Shown here in pieces: positions 8,778 to 18,873 of a stretch of DNA of 33,222 nt (the first letter of the stretch is position 1; each line of letters begins with the position of its first letter). Under the pieces are notes generated by a model. The model was not told where the DNA came from and made no database searches. It worked only from the letters and a program-made list of their open reading frames with translations. A program made the position numbers and the translations under genes. The stretch lies in assembly GCA_902984215.1 (NCBI GenBank), contig CADWAF010003966.1, forward strand, positions 1-33,222, written 5' to 3'. This DNA is from Willaertia magna (taxonomy: Eukaryota > Heterolobosea > Eutetramitea > Acrasida > Naegleriidae).

Positions 8778-11034
8778 TTACTTTTTCATTGTTGGCGTAC
8801 TGCTCCTATGCCCCATCATCATTGAGTAGTTTTGTTGTCTTTGGTAATTCATATAAGGACTAATATCATAGGTAGAGTTATATTTTTGTGGGTGTTGAGC
8901 TTCTGTGTGAAGTTTAATATAAGTTGGAACAATACCATAGGTTGACTTGACTAATACAACAAAATATCTATAAATTCATTAAGTAATTAAATAAATAAAT
9001 AAATACTTACAATGTACTAGTTGAATTAATTTGTTCTTCATGTTGTAATTGTTGACATCCAATATAATTACCATTATACCAAAAAGTAATCATTCTATTA
9101 CAAGCATCAAAATGTAAACCAAAAGTATCTTCACAGAAAAACTTCTTTATACCAACAACATATTTACCATCATCACTTGAATAATAACTTCCATTCTTTA
9201 AATTAAAATTAGCTAAAGTTTCTTTCTTTAAATCAATTGGCAAATCTTTCATATGATGTTCTTTTAAAACTTTAATATTTTTATTTGACATTATAGCAAC
9301 TACTATTCCAGGTAAATTATAATTAATAAAATCAATTTTATCTTCAAATTCACTATGAATACTTATTTCATAATAATTATGACATTTTGTAAATCTTTTA
9401 TCAACATTTTTTAATTGTAAAGGTTGTTTACAAATTAATGGATAATAATATCTTGATATATTTGGGAAAATATAAACTGTACTGGCATCTTTAGAATATC
9501 CAATTATTGGTTCATTACTATTTGAATTTACAATATATTTAATTTTATGATTTTTAGAAAAATAAATATTTCCCTTTACTTTATTATCTTCTTCTTTATT
9601 ATTTCCATTTTGAGAATTATTATTTTGTAATTGTAATAAATAATTAGTTAAATGTTTATGATAATTATTACTTTTCATTTGTAAAACAAATGTTGAATCT
9701 TGTGAATCTAAATCATCTTCCTCTTCACTTAATAATAAACTTTCTGTATTTTCACTTTCTTCACCAAAATTACTGTTAGGATAAGCATCTAGTTCATTAT
9801 CACTAAAATAATTTTCTAAAATAGTTTGATTTTTATTATTAAGTAATGATTTTGTTAAATTATTTTCTTGTTGCTCTTGTTGCTGTTCTTTATTTATTAA
9901 TTGTAAAGTATTATTGTTATTATTATTCATAATGTCAGAAGAAGGAGTTGTAGCAGAGGTTGAACTATTTGTTTTTAAAATATTATTATTAAGATTTACA
10001 TTTTCTGTCAAAATTGTTAAATTTGAGTTTAACAAATTATTATTAACAGGTGTCATTGTTCTACTTGATGGTTGTTTCTTATCAAATGTCGTTACATCAT
10101 CTGTTAATAAAATATCATCACCACCAATCAATAAAGTAGGAGTTGTTGGAGATGTAATATTTACAATCCCATGATTATTAACAATTGATGAAGATTCCTT
10201 TTGGTTTTCTTCTTTTTTATTTTTATCTTTTGATTTCTTTTCTTTCTTTTTCTTTTTTTCTTCCTTTTCTTTTTTTGTGTCTGTATTTGTTAAATTATTA
10301 TTTTGTAAAGAATTACTTGTTGATGTGTCTAATGGTAATAACTCTTCTTTCTTTTTCTTTTGTTTTTCTGTTTTTTCTTTCTTTTTCTTTTTATCCTTTT
10401 TATCTTTTGTGTCATCTAGTTTATCAGTTGTCACATTTCCTAAATTATTATTATTAGAAGAACTAGAAGAACCCAGTGTTGTTATATTATTAGTACCCAT
10501 TGTTGGTAATGCTGATGTTAGTAATAATTGATTCGTTGTTGTAGGTATTAATTCATTCAATTTTAATTGTTCATTACTGTTTAACATCATTTCAGTAACA
10601 TTTTTATTTTTTCTTTCAATTTTAAAACTTTTTCTTCTTCCTTTTAATAATTCATATAAATCATCTAATTGAAAGAATTCAATTTCATTTTCCAATTGTT
10701 CCATTAGATATGCATCATTTAGAGGGAATGCAATTTTATTTGTATTCCCATTAACTCTTAAGTAATCTAGAATAAATGAAAATAATGTACCATTTCTATC
10801 AATAAATATATTATTATTGTAATCTTTTGTAATTGGTATTTGATTTTCATTCTTAAATATTAATGAAAGTAAATGTTCTTTATTATTTATAGGATTTGAT
10901 ACTGTTGATTGATATGTAGTGTAGAGAGTACCTCCTACATTTATAGTTATTATTTTATCATCTACCAATAGGTTATTTAAATCCCTATTATCAATGTTAT
11001 TATCGCTATTATTGATGTTAATGACTTGAGACAT
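8778..11034 (-). CDS. BTB/T1-domain protein with C-terminal SPRY-like domain (two exons)
   Basis: Exon 1 is 11034-9011 and exon 2 is 8967-8778, with a 43-nt intron (8968-9010, GTAAGT...TTATAG, phase 2), giving about 737 residues. Residues 27-130 are a BTB/K+-channel tetramerisation (T1/KCTD) fold: KIITINVGGTLYTT, then IFIDRNGTLFSFILDYLR, then a helical end. No channel membrane segments follow, so it resembles a KCTD-type adaptor rather than a channel. Residues 140-480 are Asn/Lys/Glu-rich low complexity with poly-Lys/Glu tracts. From about 490 the chain is ordered again. The segment with YVVGIKKFFCEDTFGLHFDA and MITFWYNGNYIG near 640-665 reads like a SPRY/B30.2 strand pair, and exon 2 continues it with YFVVLVKSTYGIVPTYIKLH. 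KCTD proteins often bind Cul3 or signalling partners; its target is unknown. Confidence 0.85.
8968..9010 (-). other. 43-nt intron in the BTB/SPRY-like gene
   Basis: The donor is GTAAGT after ACATT and the acceptor is AATTTATAG. Splicing restores an open frame of 62 further codons ending in TAA at 8778-8780, whereas reading through stops at once (TTG TAA). Phase 2. Confidence 0.8.
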
Positions 11035-11193
11035 TTTTTTATTTATTTAAAATTATTTAATGCGGCAACTTGTCACCTGGTTTTACAGCCACCCAATTTA
11101 AATGAAATAAGGCAGTTTGATATTATTAATACATAAGCATGTTTTTTATTTATGTTATTTACAGGTTGTAAATGAGGAAGTAATTGCAGTTAT

Positions 11194-13122
11194 TTAAGCA
11201 AAAGCAATTTCTTTTTCTATCTTTTCAAAAAACTCTTTTGACTTCTTATTATTCTTTTTCTTTTTTGTCTTTTTATCATCTTCTTTCATACTGTTTATAA
11301 TATCATTAAGCTTATCATTAACCTTATTATTCTTGTTAACATTAGTAGTTGTTACCTTATTTTCGTTATTATTGTTAGTTTTTGCCTTCTTTGTCAAGGA
11401 AACATTAGACATTACTTCTTCATCCAATAAACCTACATTATTTCTATTAGATTTATTTTGCTTCTTATCTTTAATTGTTGGTTTCATAGATTCCATGTCA
11501 TCAATAGAAATGCCTTCATCCTTCTTTTCTTTCTTTACAGCGTTCTTAGCCTTATTATCCTTTGTCTTTGCATTATCCTTAGAAATATCTTTCTTTTCTT
11601 CCTTCTTTGTAGCTACATTGAATAATTCATGTATATCTTCCTCTTCTTCTACTTTCTTTTCCTCTTCTTTGTTAGGTGCTGGTTGTTGAGCGATTTCCAT
11701 AACATTTGTTATTAATTCTTTCTTTTCTTTCATTTTCTTTTCTTCATCTTCTTTTTTATTTAAATCTTTCTTTCCAACAACCAAATCATCAAAATCTTCC
11801 TTTTCTTTATCAACCAATTTCTTATTTTCTTTAATTCCTAGTTTCTTTTTTAAATCTTTCTTTTCTTGAAGTTCCTTATCTCTTTCACCTTGAGCACTAC
11901 CAAATATTCCATCTAAACGATCTACTTCATCTTTTGGAATAAATGAATTACTTTCATCTTTATTATCAGCCTCTTTTTCAGGTTTCCTTTGAACTATCTT
12001 TTCTTCTTTATCTAAATCTAAGATATTAGTAAATTGTTTCTTATTATTACTTTTCTTTTCATTCTTTGTTGTACTATTACTTTCAGTTGCTGTTGTTTTC
12101 TTATCTTCTTTAATGTTCTTATTTCCATTGTTATTGGATAATTTATTATTATTCTTTAATAAAGATAAATTTGATTGACTTTCTTTCTTCTCAACAGTTG
12201 GTGACTTATCTTCTTTTGTCTTGTTAGTACGAACTTTTTGTTCAACTTTTTGTTTCTTTTGTATTTCTTTATTATTCTTAATCTTTGGTTTTTCTTGTTG
12301 TTCTACGTCTAATAATGAAGGAGTATTATTTTCTTTCTTAACATTATTTGCTTCTTTCGTTTTTGTTGGAACATTTTCTACTGTTTTTGGTTTATTATTA
12401 GTAGTTTCTTTCTCATTCTTTTTAATTGGTTCAGATTTTACTGTTTGCGGAGTATTACTGTTGTTATCACTATTACTCTCACTTTCCTTTTTCTTCTTTA
12501 ATAAGTCTTTCTTTTCTTTTAATTTCTTTGCCTTTTCATCTTTCTTTGCTTGCCTCTTTTCCATTTCTCTAGCGATGGAATCATCTTCAGTTCCGTACAT
12601 ATCGGTCAATCTAGGATCGAAACTATTATTATCCTTATTAGAGGAAGGCTTGTTGTTATTATTTACGGATGGATTATTATCCTTTGCATTGTTATTATTT
12701 CCTCCACGCAATGGTAATTTATATTCCGTGATTGGGGTATCTATAAGCGTTGGTTTGTTGATTGGTTTAATAATGTTATTGTTTGGTGGAATTTTCTTCT
12801 TCTCTTCTTTCTTTTGCGTTAGAAAGGCGTTGTGTTTTTCATTATCTTCGTACTTTTTATTTTTTAATGTAAAATCAAAATTACCATCATCTTCATCTTC
12901 TTCTAAACTTGCGTTTGAAAGGTAACTTTCATCTTGATTATTATTGTTTACAACACTTCCTACAAAGAAAAAGGTATAAATTAAATATATGAATAAAATT
13001 AATAAAGCAACTAAAATAAGTTGTTTTTTGAATGGAAGTTTTTTAAACAGAGATAGTCCATTAGAGGAAGAAGATGGCATAGAACCTATGCGGGAAGAAT
13101 GAAGGTCGGATCCGCTTTGCAT
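11194..13122 (-). CDS. N-terminally membrane-anchored, Lys/Glu/Asn-rich low-complexity protein
   Basis: This protein of 642 residues has no known domain. A Ser-rich N-terminus of about 30 residues precedes FKKLPFKKQ and then one strongly hydrophobic helix at about 34-58 (LILVALLILFIYLIYTFFFV). There is no cleavage-like signal, so it should be a signal anchor. Everything after is highly charged Lys, Glu, Asp and Asn, with many KKEEKK-type runs and likely long single helices or disordered segments. The composition recalls triadin/junctin or ribosome-binding ER proteins, which also have one N-terminal anchor and a charged tail, but that is analogy only. Start AAAAATG at 13122. It is divergent from the F-box gene across a 348-nt spacer. 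Confidence 0.8.
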   Translation of the reverse strand: MQSGSDLHSSRIGSMPSSSSNGLSLFKKLPFKKQLILVALLILFIYLIYTFFFVGSVVNNNNQDESYLSNASLEEDEDDGNFDFTLKNKKYEDNEKHNAFLTQKKEEKKKIPPNNNIIKPINKPTLIDTPITEYKLPLRGGNNNNAKDNNPSVNNNNKPSSNKDNNSFDPRLTDMYGTEDDSIAREMEKRQAKKDEKAKKLKEKKDLLKKKKESESNSDNNSNTPQTVKSEPIKKNEKETTNNKPKTVENVPTKTKEANNVKKENNTPSLLDVEQQEKPKIKNNKEIQKKQKVEQKVRTNKTKEDKSPTVEKKESQSNLSLLKNNNKLSNNNGNKNIKEDKKTTATESNSTTKNEKKSNNKKQFTNILDLDKEEKIVQRKPEKEADNKDESNSFIPKDEVDRLDGIFGSAQGERDKELQEKKDLKKKLGIKENKKLVDKEKEDFDDLVVGKKDLNKKEDEEKKMKEKKELITNVMEIAQQPAPNKEEEKKVEEEEDIHELFNVATKKEEKKDISKDNAKTKDNKAKNAVKKEKKDEGISIDDMESMKPTIKDKKQNKSNRNNVGLLDEEVMSNVSLTKKAKTNNNNENKVTTTNVNKNNKVNDKLNDIINSMKEDDKKTKKKKNNKKSKEFFEKIEKEIAFA

Positions 13123-13470
13123 TTTTGATTATTTTTTTGTTAATATTCTATAAAAATTTAAGCCTGTGAACGATTGAACCAACTTTTGAATAACTAGCAG
13201 GTCATGTTGTTTCCCAATGTTTGTTGTGGATAACAATGTAATCCATAATGCTGGAGTGAATTGAAGAAGATTGAACGGAATGTGAAATTCATTTTCATGG
13301 GTTGTATAAAGTCATAACTTCCAAATTCCTTACTGGCGACAAGAACATGTGTGTTTTAAAGTTCTCCTTTTCTTGACAGTGATTTTGCAGTCACCAATTA
13401 TTCAAGGTAAAGATCTTATAAACAAATAACCTTGCCAATTATAACAACATACAATTCTATCTTATAAAAA
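13123..13470. promoter_or_regulatory. Divergent promoter region between anchored Lys-rich protein and F-box/LRR genes
   Basis: This spacer of 348 nt between two genes read away from each other must hold both promoters. No RNA gene was seen. It contains TACTGGC at 13331-13337, a variant of an AACTGGC motif found in three other spacers here, and a short dyad around TGAAATTCATTTTCA near 13281-13295. No TATA box is obvious. Confidence 0.5.
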
Positions 13471-15951
13471 ATGTTTCTCAAATTGAAGAGTGTTTCTTCA
13501 CCTAGAGATTCAACTAACCTATCTACTTATACTTCCTCTGCTATTACCGGTGCTAATAACAATAGTAATAATGCGATTACAAGTTCTTCAACTACTACTA
13601 CTTCCTCAACAAATGTAAATAATAATGCTCACAAACATAATTTTTCCTCTAATTCTTATCATCCAACTGTAATTACTATTACTCATCCAAATAATAATCT
13701 AACTACTACTTATAATGTAAATAATAACAATAATTCTATTCTTTCTTCTTCATCTATTCCGCCAAGAAAGAAAAAAAGTAAAAAGAAAGGATCATCCCGA
13801 AATAAACAACAACAACAACATAAATACTTTTCGGAAGATGGAAATCAAGTTTTAAAAGTATTAGAATTTCCAAAGAATACAACCACAAGAAAGCATCGTG
13901 CCAGTTCCTCTGTCGGCATTACATCTTCAAAGCCTTCTATAAAGCCTAACAACAATAGAAGTACCTTAGAAATACAACCAAATGATTTAAATTTAATAGA
14001 ATATGACGAAGAACAAGAGGTTGAAACAGATGAAGAAGAAGAATACGAAATGGTTCCCGGTGACCTTCCTGACGAAATCTTTATTAATATCTTCTCATAC
14101 TTACCAGTCCTATATCTAACAAGAGATATCCAATTAGTTTGTAAAAGATTTGCAATCCTTTGGGTAAGAGGAGTTCAAGTTGTTGAAGTAGTTGGACCTT
14201 TAAGAAAACTAAAAGAAGATCAATTTGTAACATTTGTAAGAAAATTCACACAATTAGAAAAATTAGATTTAATGAACTCAGGATCAAGTGAAGATTTCCA
14301 AATAACAGATAAAGGATTATTACAATTAGCACATAAATATATTTATAGTAATGCTGATTATTTAGCAGTACCAAATAATTATTATAAAACACCAAATGTA
14401 GGTGCTGTTGGTAGTGTAATTGATCCATTAAGTGGGAATTTCGATTTGAATTTTGATTTTGAATCACATTTAGATTCAATGGATGATGAATTAAGTTCTT
14501 TAAGTGATCATTTATATTCATTAAATTCAAATGAAAATTTATCTACATCAGATAATAGTATTTCAATTATTGATGATGATGAATTATCAACTTCTGTAAT
14601 TCATAATAATGTAAATATAAAAGATAACCATCATTCTAAATTAATAATGAATAGTCAAAATAGAAAAGTAATGATAAGTAATTTACCTATTAATAGTCCA
14701 TATAATTTATTATATTATACACATATTTATCAAAGAAGTTATGGAGGATTACCTAAAAAGAATAGTAGTGGTAATCCATTTGAAGATCCATTATATGGAT
14801 TACGTACACTAGAAACATTAAATTTTCAAGGATGTCATTATATTACAGAGAATGGAGTAAAATATTTAACATATATTTGCCAAAATTTAAAACATTTAAA
14901 TTTAAGAGGATGTACTAAAGTAAATGATCAAGCAATGAGTTATATTAGTCAATTTAATAATTTAGAATATTTAGATATTACTGGATGTGTACATATTAGT
15001 AATGTTGGTATAAAATATTTAAGTAATTCTAATTCTAAATTAAAATTAAAATATTTAGATTTAACATTTTGTCATCAAATTACAGATGAGGGATTAAAAT
15101 ATTTATCTGAATTAAGAGTTATTGAAGATTTAACTTTACAATGTTGTAGATTTATTACAAGTCAAGGATTAACTTATTTAGTTGAAAATTGTAAACAATT
15201 AAAATCTTTAAATTTAACTGGATGTCATTTATTTGATTTATCTGGAATTACAAATAATGAAAATATAGAATTAATTGGTTTACCTTATTTAGAAAAATTA
15301 AATGTTATGGGTTGTAAATTAACAAATGATAAATGTTTACAAAAATTAGTTGAATGGAATTGTAAAAATTTAAAAGAATTAGTTTTGGCATTTAGTGATT
15401 TAATTACAGATGATGGTGTAATTTTAATTATAAAATATTGTAAATTTTTAACACATTTAAATTTAAAGAGATGTATACAATTAACTGATAAAATATTATT
15501 TGAAATTAAAAATGATTTAAAATTTATTAAATATTTAAATTTAACTGGATTAAGAGGTATAACCAATTTAGGTTGTAGTTATTTAAAAAATTGTATTTAT
15601 TTAAAAGAATTAATATTAAATAGATGTACAAATATAGATGATGAAGGTTTAAATTTCTTATACACTTGTATTGCTTTAGAGAAATTAGATATTTCTGAAT
15701 GTTTATTAATTACAGATGATGGTGTTAGAACATTATGTAGTTTTTTATGTAATAGAAAGTTTATTAAAAAGATGATGATGAATCAATTTAATCAACAACA
15801 AGATGATCAAAGTACAACATTGATTAATAATATTAATATTACAAAAGAAAAGGATTTGGGATTAAAAGAATTGACTATTGAAAAGTGTAAATTATCTAAA
15901 GAATTAATAAGTGATTTAATACAATATTATGGTTTAAAAATAATACAATAA
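13471..15951 (+). CDS. F-box/leucine-rich-repeat protein (FBXL/Grr1 type)
   Basis: This protein of 826 residues is likely an SCF ubiquitin-ligase substrate receptor. The first 190 residues are Ser/Thr/Asn-rich with a basic patch (PPRKKKSKKK near 97-106), possibly a nuclear signal. An acidic stretch (EEQEVETDEEEEYE) leads into the F-box at about 195-236 (PGDLPDEIFINIFSYLPVLYL, then LVCKRFAILWVRG), which should bind Skp1. One LRR-like unit follows at about 260-290. A low-complexity acidic insert of about 130 residues comes next, and from about 445 a regular array of AMN1/FBXL-type cysteine-containing LRRs runs to the C-terminus (LKHLNLRGCTKVNDQAMSYI, LEYLDITGCVHISNVGIKYL, and about a dozen more). 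The start is AAAAAATG. It converges with the RGS gene 58 nt downstream. The family is clear; the substrate is unknown. Confidence 0.92.
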   Translation: MFLKLKSVSSPRDSTNLSTYTSSAITGANNNSNNAITSSSTTTTSSTNVNNNAHKHNFSSNSYHPTVITITHPNNNLTTTYNVNNNNNSILSSSSIPPRKKKSKKKGSSRNKQQQQHKYFSEDGNQVLKVLEFPKNTTTRKHRASSSVGITSSKPSIKPNNNRSTLEIQPNDLNLIEYDEEQEVETDEEEEYEMVPGDLPDEIFINIFSYLPVLYLTRDIQLVCKRFAILWVRGVQVVEVVGPLRKLKEDQFVTFVRKFTQLEKLDLMNSGSSEDFQITDKGLLQLAHKYIYSNADYLAVPNNYYKTPNVGAVGSVIDPLSGNFDLNFDFESHLDSMDDELSSLSDHLYSLNSNENLSTSDNSISIIDDDELSTSVIHNNVNIKDNHHSKLIMNSQNRKVMISNLPINSPYNLLYYTHIYQRSYGGLPKKNSSGNPFEDPLYGLRTLETLNFQGCHYITENGVKYLTYICQNLKHLNLRGCTKVNDQAMSYISQFNNLEYLDITGCVHISNVGIKYLSNSNSKLKLKYLDLTFCHQITDEGLKYLSELRVIEDLTLQCCRFITSQGLTYLVENCKQLKSLNLTGCHLFDLSGITNNENIELIGLPYLEKLNVMGCKLTNDKCLQKLVEWNCKNLKELVLAFSDLITDDGVILIIKYCKFLTHLNLKRCIQLTDKILFEIKNDLKFIKYLNLTGLRGITNLGCSYLKNCIYLKELILNRCTNIDDEGLNFLYTCIALEKLDISECLLITDDGVRTLCSFLCNRKFIKKMMMNQFNQQQDDQSTTLINNINITKEKDLGLKELTIEKCKLSKELISDLIQYYGLKIIQ

Positions 15952-16009
15952 AACATTTATTACATTGCACTTTGTTTTTTTGTAAAGTATTTTTTGTGTT
16001 TAATTTAAA

Positions 16010-17143
16010 TTACATTTTTGTTAAATTTACAAAATTTTGTTTTAATTCTTTTCCTCTTTTTTTAATATTTAAATTTGTATCTGTAATTAATATTTCTGAA
16101 TATTTAAATTTATTTTGTAATGTTTTTTCTAATAAAATTCCTTTAATAAATATTTTATTTTCCTCCAATTGTATGGACTTAAAAATTAATAAAAAACAAT
16201 CTGGATTTTCATTTTCTAAAGATAAACGATAATTGACATTTGATATTTCATTTTCTAATAATTTAATACAGGGAAAACATTTAAAATTTACATTGTAAAT
16301 TTTATCTTTAAATGGAAATATTGATTTCATTTTAATTTGCATCTTATTACTATTTAATTTAGTAAATTCTAATTGTTTATCAAACTGATTTAAATTTTCA
16401 AAAATAAAATCTTTTAAATTTTGTATTGTATTGCATTCTTTGGGAAAATCATTGTTCGTTGCAATAATTTTTGTAATTTTAAAACTATTATTTTCTACAT
16501 TCATTATTTTAATTAAAGAATCATTGCAAAATTGAAAAGTTGATACACCATTCTTACAATCAATTAATTTCCATCCTCTTTGTAGAATATTTAACATGTT
16601 TTTACAATCATTAACTGTAATGTCACTTGTCAAATCAAAAACATTTTCATTCTCTAAATTTAATTTACCTATCTGTTCTAAATCTTCTGTAGATTTTTCA
16701 CTTACCCACTTTCTAAACCTATCTGAAGATAAAAACAAAGGAAATATCTCTAACTTAAATAACAAAACTAATTGTTCTTTTATTGGATGAAACCATTCTT
16801 TTTTATTTTTAGCTTTATCCCAATTATTTAATTTCCAATGTTTTTCAATATTTTCTTTTAATGGTTTTAAAATTTCTTGTTGAGAAATGTCAAATTCTAA
16901 AATATCATTATGTTGTAGATAATGTTCATAAATAAATTTAATTTTTTTTATAATAAATTTATCACTTGTTAATGTTTGATATTCTAATATTTGTTTATAT
17001 AATTCATAACATTTTGTGTATAATTGTTTCTTAAATATAAATTCATCAAATAATTCTTTAGTTTCTGTATTGTCATAAATTAGACCAAAATTGAAATGAA
17101 AAGCATCTGCATTATTACAGTTGTTATTGTTCTGATACTTCAT
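16010..17143 (-). CDS. RGS-domain protein, regulator of G-protein signalling
   Basis: From the ATG at 17143 this is 377 residues. Residues about 23-147 match an RGS fold: TETKELFDEFIFKKQ, a helix with LYKQILEYQ, KKIKFIYEHYLQ, the FDISQQEILKPLKENIEKHW segment, then QLVLLFKLEIFPLFLSSDRF with the family's F-P-x-F-L-x-S/D-x-F ending. Such domains speed GTP hydrolysis by heterotrimeric G-alpha subunits. The remaining 220 residues form a distinct alpha/beta region (MLNILQRGWKLIDCKNGVSTF onward) that could be a START-like ligand-binding domain; this is a low-confidence guess. The frame is open upstream to another ATG at 17338, which would add 65 residues with a hydrophobic stretch. I prefer 17143 for its A-rich context and the room it leaves for a promoter. 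It is downstream of, and on the same strand as, the Thg1-like gene. Confidence 0.85.
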   Translation of the reverse strand: MKYQNNNNCNNADAFHFNFGLIYDNTETKELFDEFIFKKQLYTKCYELYKQILEYQTLTSDKFIIKKIKFIYEHYLQHNDILEFDISQQEILKPLKENIEKHWKLNNWDKAKNKKEWFHPIKEQLVLLFKLEIFPLFLSSDRFRKWVSEKSTEDLEQIGKLNLENENVFDLTSDITVNDCKNMLNILQRGWKLIDCKNGVSTFQFCNDSLIKIMNVENNSFKITKIIATNNDFPKECNTIQNLKDFIFENLNQFDKQLEFTKLNSNKMQIKMKSIFPFKDKIYNVNFKCFPCIKLLENEISNVNYRLSLENENPDCFLLIFKSIQLEENKIFIKGILLEKTLQNKFKYSEILITDTNLNIKKRGKELKQNFVNLTKM

Positions 17144-17397
17144 ATTTTGTTTTTTTTGTTCAGGTTGAGTGTTTGAGATTGCAATCTTCATTATCATTAG
17201 GAAACTTGAGAGACCATAAATGGTTCGTAACTTTATTCTATTGGTTACCATAAAAGTACTGAATAGAAACGAAATGGTCATAAAAGAAATGCCAGTCTTG
17301 AATTGTATTTTAACAATTATTTTGCAATCCAAAGACATTAAAGAACTTTAACATGCCAGTTCAATTATTTCTGAAACATTTACAATACTTACTTATT

Positions 17398-18531
17398 TTA
17401 TTTTATTTTATTTTCTAAAAAATCAAAATCAGTCTCTAAATTAGCATCTATTGTTGGAGCAAAAACTTTAGATTCATATTCAGAATATTTAGCAAAATTA
17501 TTATTAATAGAATCTAATGGAATATAATGAGGCCAAGTATACTCTTTAACTAAATCCATTAAAAAAGGAGGTGGAACTTTAGAAATTTTAATACATTGAT
17601 TTATACAACATAAACGTTCTGTTCTAGTTTCTTGATTTGTTTTAGGGTTAAAACCTTTCTTAAAGAATTTAGATCTTTTAATAAAAGTACCATATTTAAA
17701 TTCATTTGGACAATCTTCCCATCGTACACCATATTCTTGTTCAATAATTTCTTTAATTTTATGTGTAGACAGATCTAATAGTTGTTTATGATCCAGATAA
17801 GCTCTACCAAATGAATGTTTTGAATTTCTTATACAACTAACATGTTTTAAAACAATATATTCTATAGCATGGTTTATTGTAGGTAATTGAAATATTCTAC
17901 AATCAAAATAAGCATCAGGTATTTTATTTAAATTAATATCATTCTTTTTTAATTGTTTTAAATAATAATTAAATTTACTTGTTAAAATACTTGTAAATAT
18001 TGAAGTGAATTTTTGTGATCTTCCTTGAAATAATTCTTTATCTGAATGACGTGAAAAAATAAAATTAATTTCATCTGAATTAATATAAGATAATGTAACT
18101 GAATCTCCAGGAAGATATCCATAAAGATGTTTAGCTGCTAATACTAAAGCGAAATGAATATCTCTATCATATGGTCTTTCAAAATATTTTGATGTATAAT
18201 CTCTAAAGTGATATCCATCAAAACGAACAATAATTGGTCTTGAATCTGCATCATTGTAAATTACTTTATTTTCATAAAGATTTTCAAAATATTTAACTCT
18301 ATCTTCAATTTCATCAAGTCTACATAGAATATGTTTTAAGATTGGGTTATCATTATTTTCTTCTAATAGATTTTCTTCTATATTTTTATAGTTATTATTA
18401 GTCTTATTACATTGATACTTTTGTGAGAAGAAGGTTTTTAAATAATTTCCGGCTTGTTTTTTCTTTGTGAAATGTTGTTGGTGGTGATAATTGAAAGGCT
18501 TGAAGCAGCATTGCGTTATTAATTTTTTCAT
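17398..18531 (-). CDS. Thg1-like protein (TLP-type 3'-5' tRNA polymerase), probably mitochondrial
   Basis: This protein of 377 residues belongs to the Thg1 superfamily, which adds nucleotides to tRNA 5' ends in the reverse direction. RFDGYHFRDYT at 103-113 and NSDEINFIFS at 151-160 carry the expected metal-binding Asp residues (D105, D153), and FQGRSQKFTSIFTS matches the conserved GR...K..S segment. The second half (RNSKHSFGRAYLDHKQLLDL, then VRWEDCPNEFKYGTFIKR) resembles the TLP branch, where an HKxL and a WxDxPxxFKxG motif replace features of canonical tRNA-His guanylyltransferase. The first 40 residues are basic and nearly free of acids (MKKLITQCCFKPFNYHH...), like a mitochondrial presequence. 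TLPs repair or edit truncated mitochondrial tRNA 5' ends in some amoebae, which would suit this protein. The subfamily call is from memory of motifs, not alignment. Confidence 0.88.
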   Translation of the reverse strand: MKKLITQCCFKPFNYHHQQHFTKKKQAGNYLKTFFSQKYQCNKTNNNYKNIEENLLEENNDNPILKHILCRLDEIEDRVKYFENLYENKVIYNDADSRPIIVRFDGYHFRDYTSKYFERPYDRDIHFALVLAAKHLYGYLPGDSVTLSYINSDEINFIFSRHSDKELFQGRSQKFTSIFTSILTSKFNYYLKQLKKNDINLNKIPDAYFDCRIFQLPTINHAIEYIVLKHVSCIRNSKHSFGRAYLDHKQLLDLSTHKIKEIIEQEYGVRWEDCPNEFKYGTFIKRSKFFKKGFNPKTNQETRTERLCCINQCIKISKVPPPFLMDLVKEYTWPHYIPLDSINNNFAKYSEYESKVFAPTIDANLETDFDFLENKIK

Positions 18532-18873
18532 TTTTTTTTAAAATCATTGATTGAAGGAAAAAATAATATTAAAATTTTAAGGAAAATAAAATAGAGACCC
18601 ATAATCAACACTGAAAAAAGGATAGAAATGAGAGAAAGTATTAAAATTGTTAGAAATAGTTCAATTATATCGTTTTATCTCCCTGCAACGGTCAACAAAT
18701 TCACGTACTGAGTTTGCTGTTCTAATCGGGGTGTATACGATTGTTTATTTACAAAGTCAAGGTTTAATGTTCAAAGAATTAACATCTTCTCGGTTGAATA
18801 ACAACATTTTTTGCTTCAACAAAAAACAAGAAGAATAAAACAATAAAACAATTGAAGAAGAAAAAAAAAGAAA
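18532..18873. promoter_or_regulatory. Divergent promoter region between Thg1-like and SHQ1 genes
   Basis: This spacer of 342 nt separates two genes read in opposite directions. It has no recognisable RNA gene. The right end is a long A-rich, C-poor tract running into the SHQ1 start codon, as at many starts here. The single short open stretch at 18647-18838 lacks a plausible start and any domain, and is best read as chance. Confidence 0.45.

Noticed and set aside
10185..10531. Plus-strand frames rich in Phe, Leu and Ser that look like membrane proteins
   Set aside because: They are antisense to the Lys/Glu-rich low-complexity tract of the BTB gene, which always gives Phe/Leu/Ser-rich complements.
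9007..11034. Voltage-gated potassium channel reading of the T1 domain
   Set aside because: No six-helix or pore segment follows the T1/BTB fold; the rest is low complexity and SPRY-like, so a channel is excluded.
12221..12925. Plus-strand frame of 234 codons, Phe/Leu/Ser-rich
   Set aside because: It is antisense to the charged tail of the anchored Lys-rich protein; same composition artefact.
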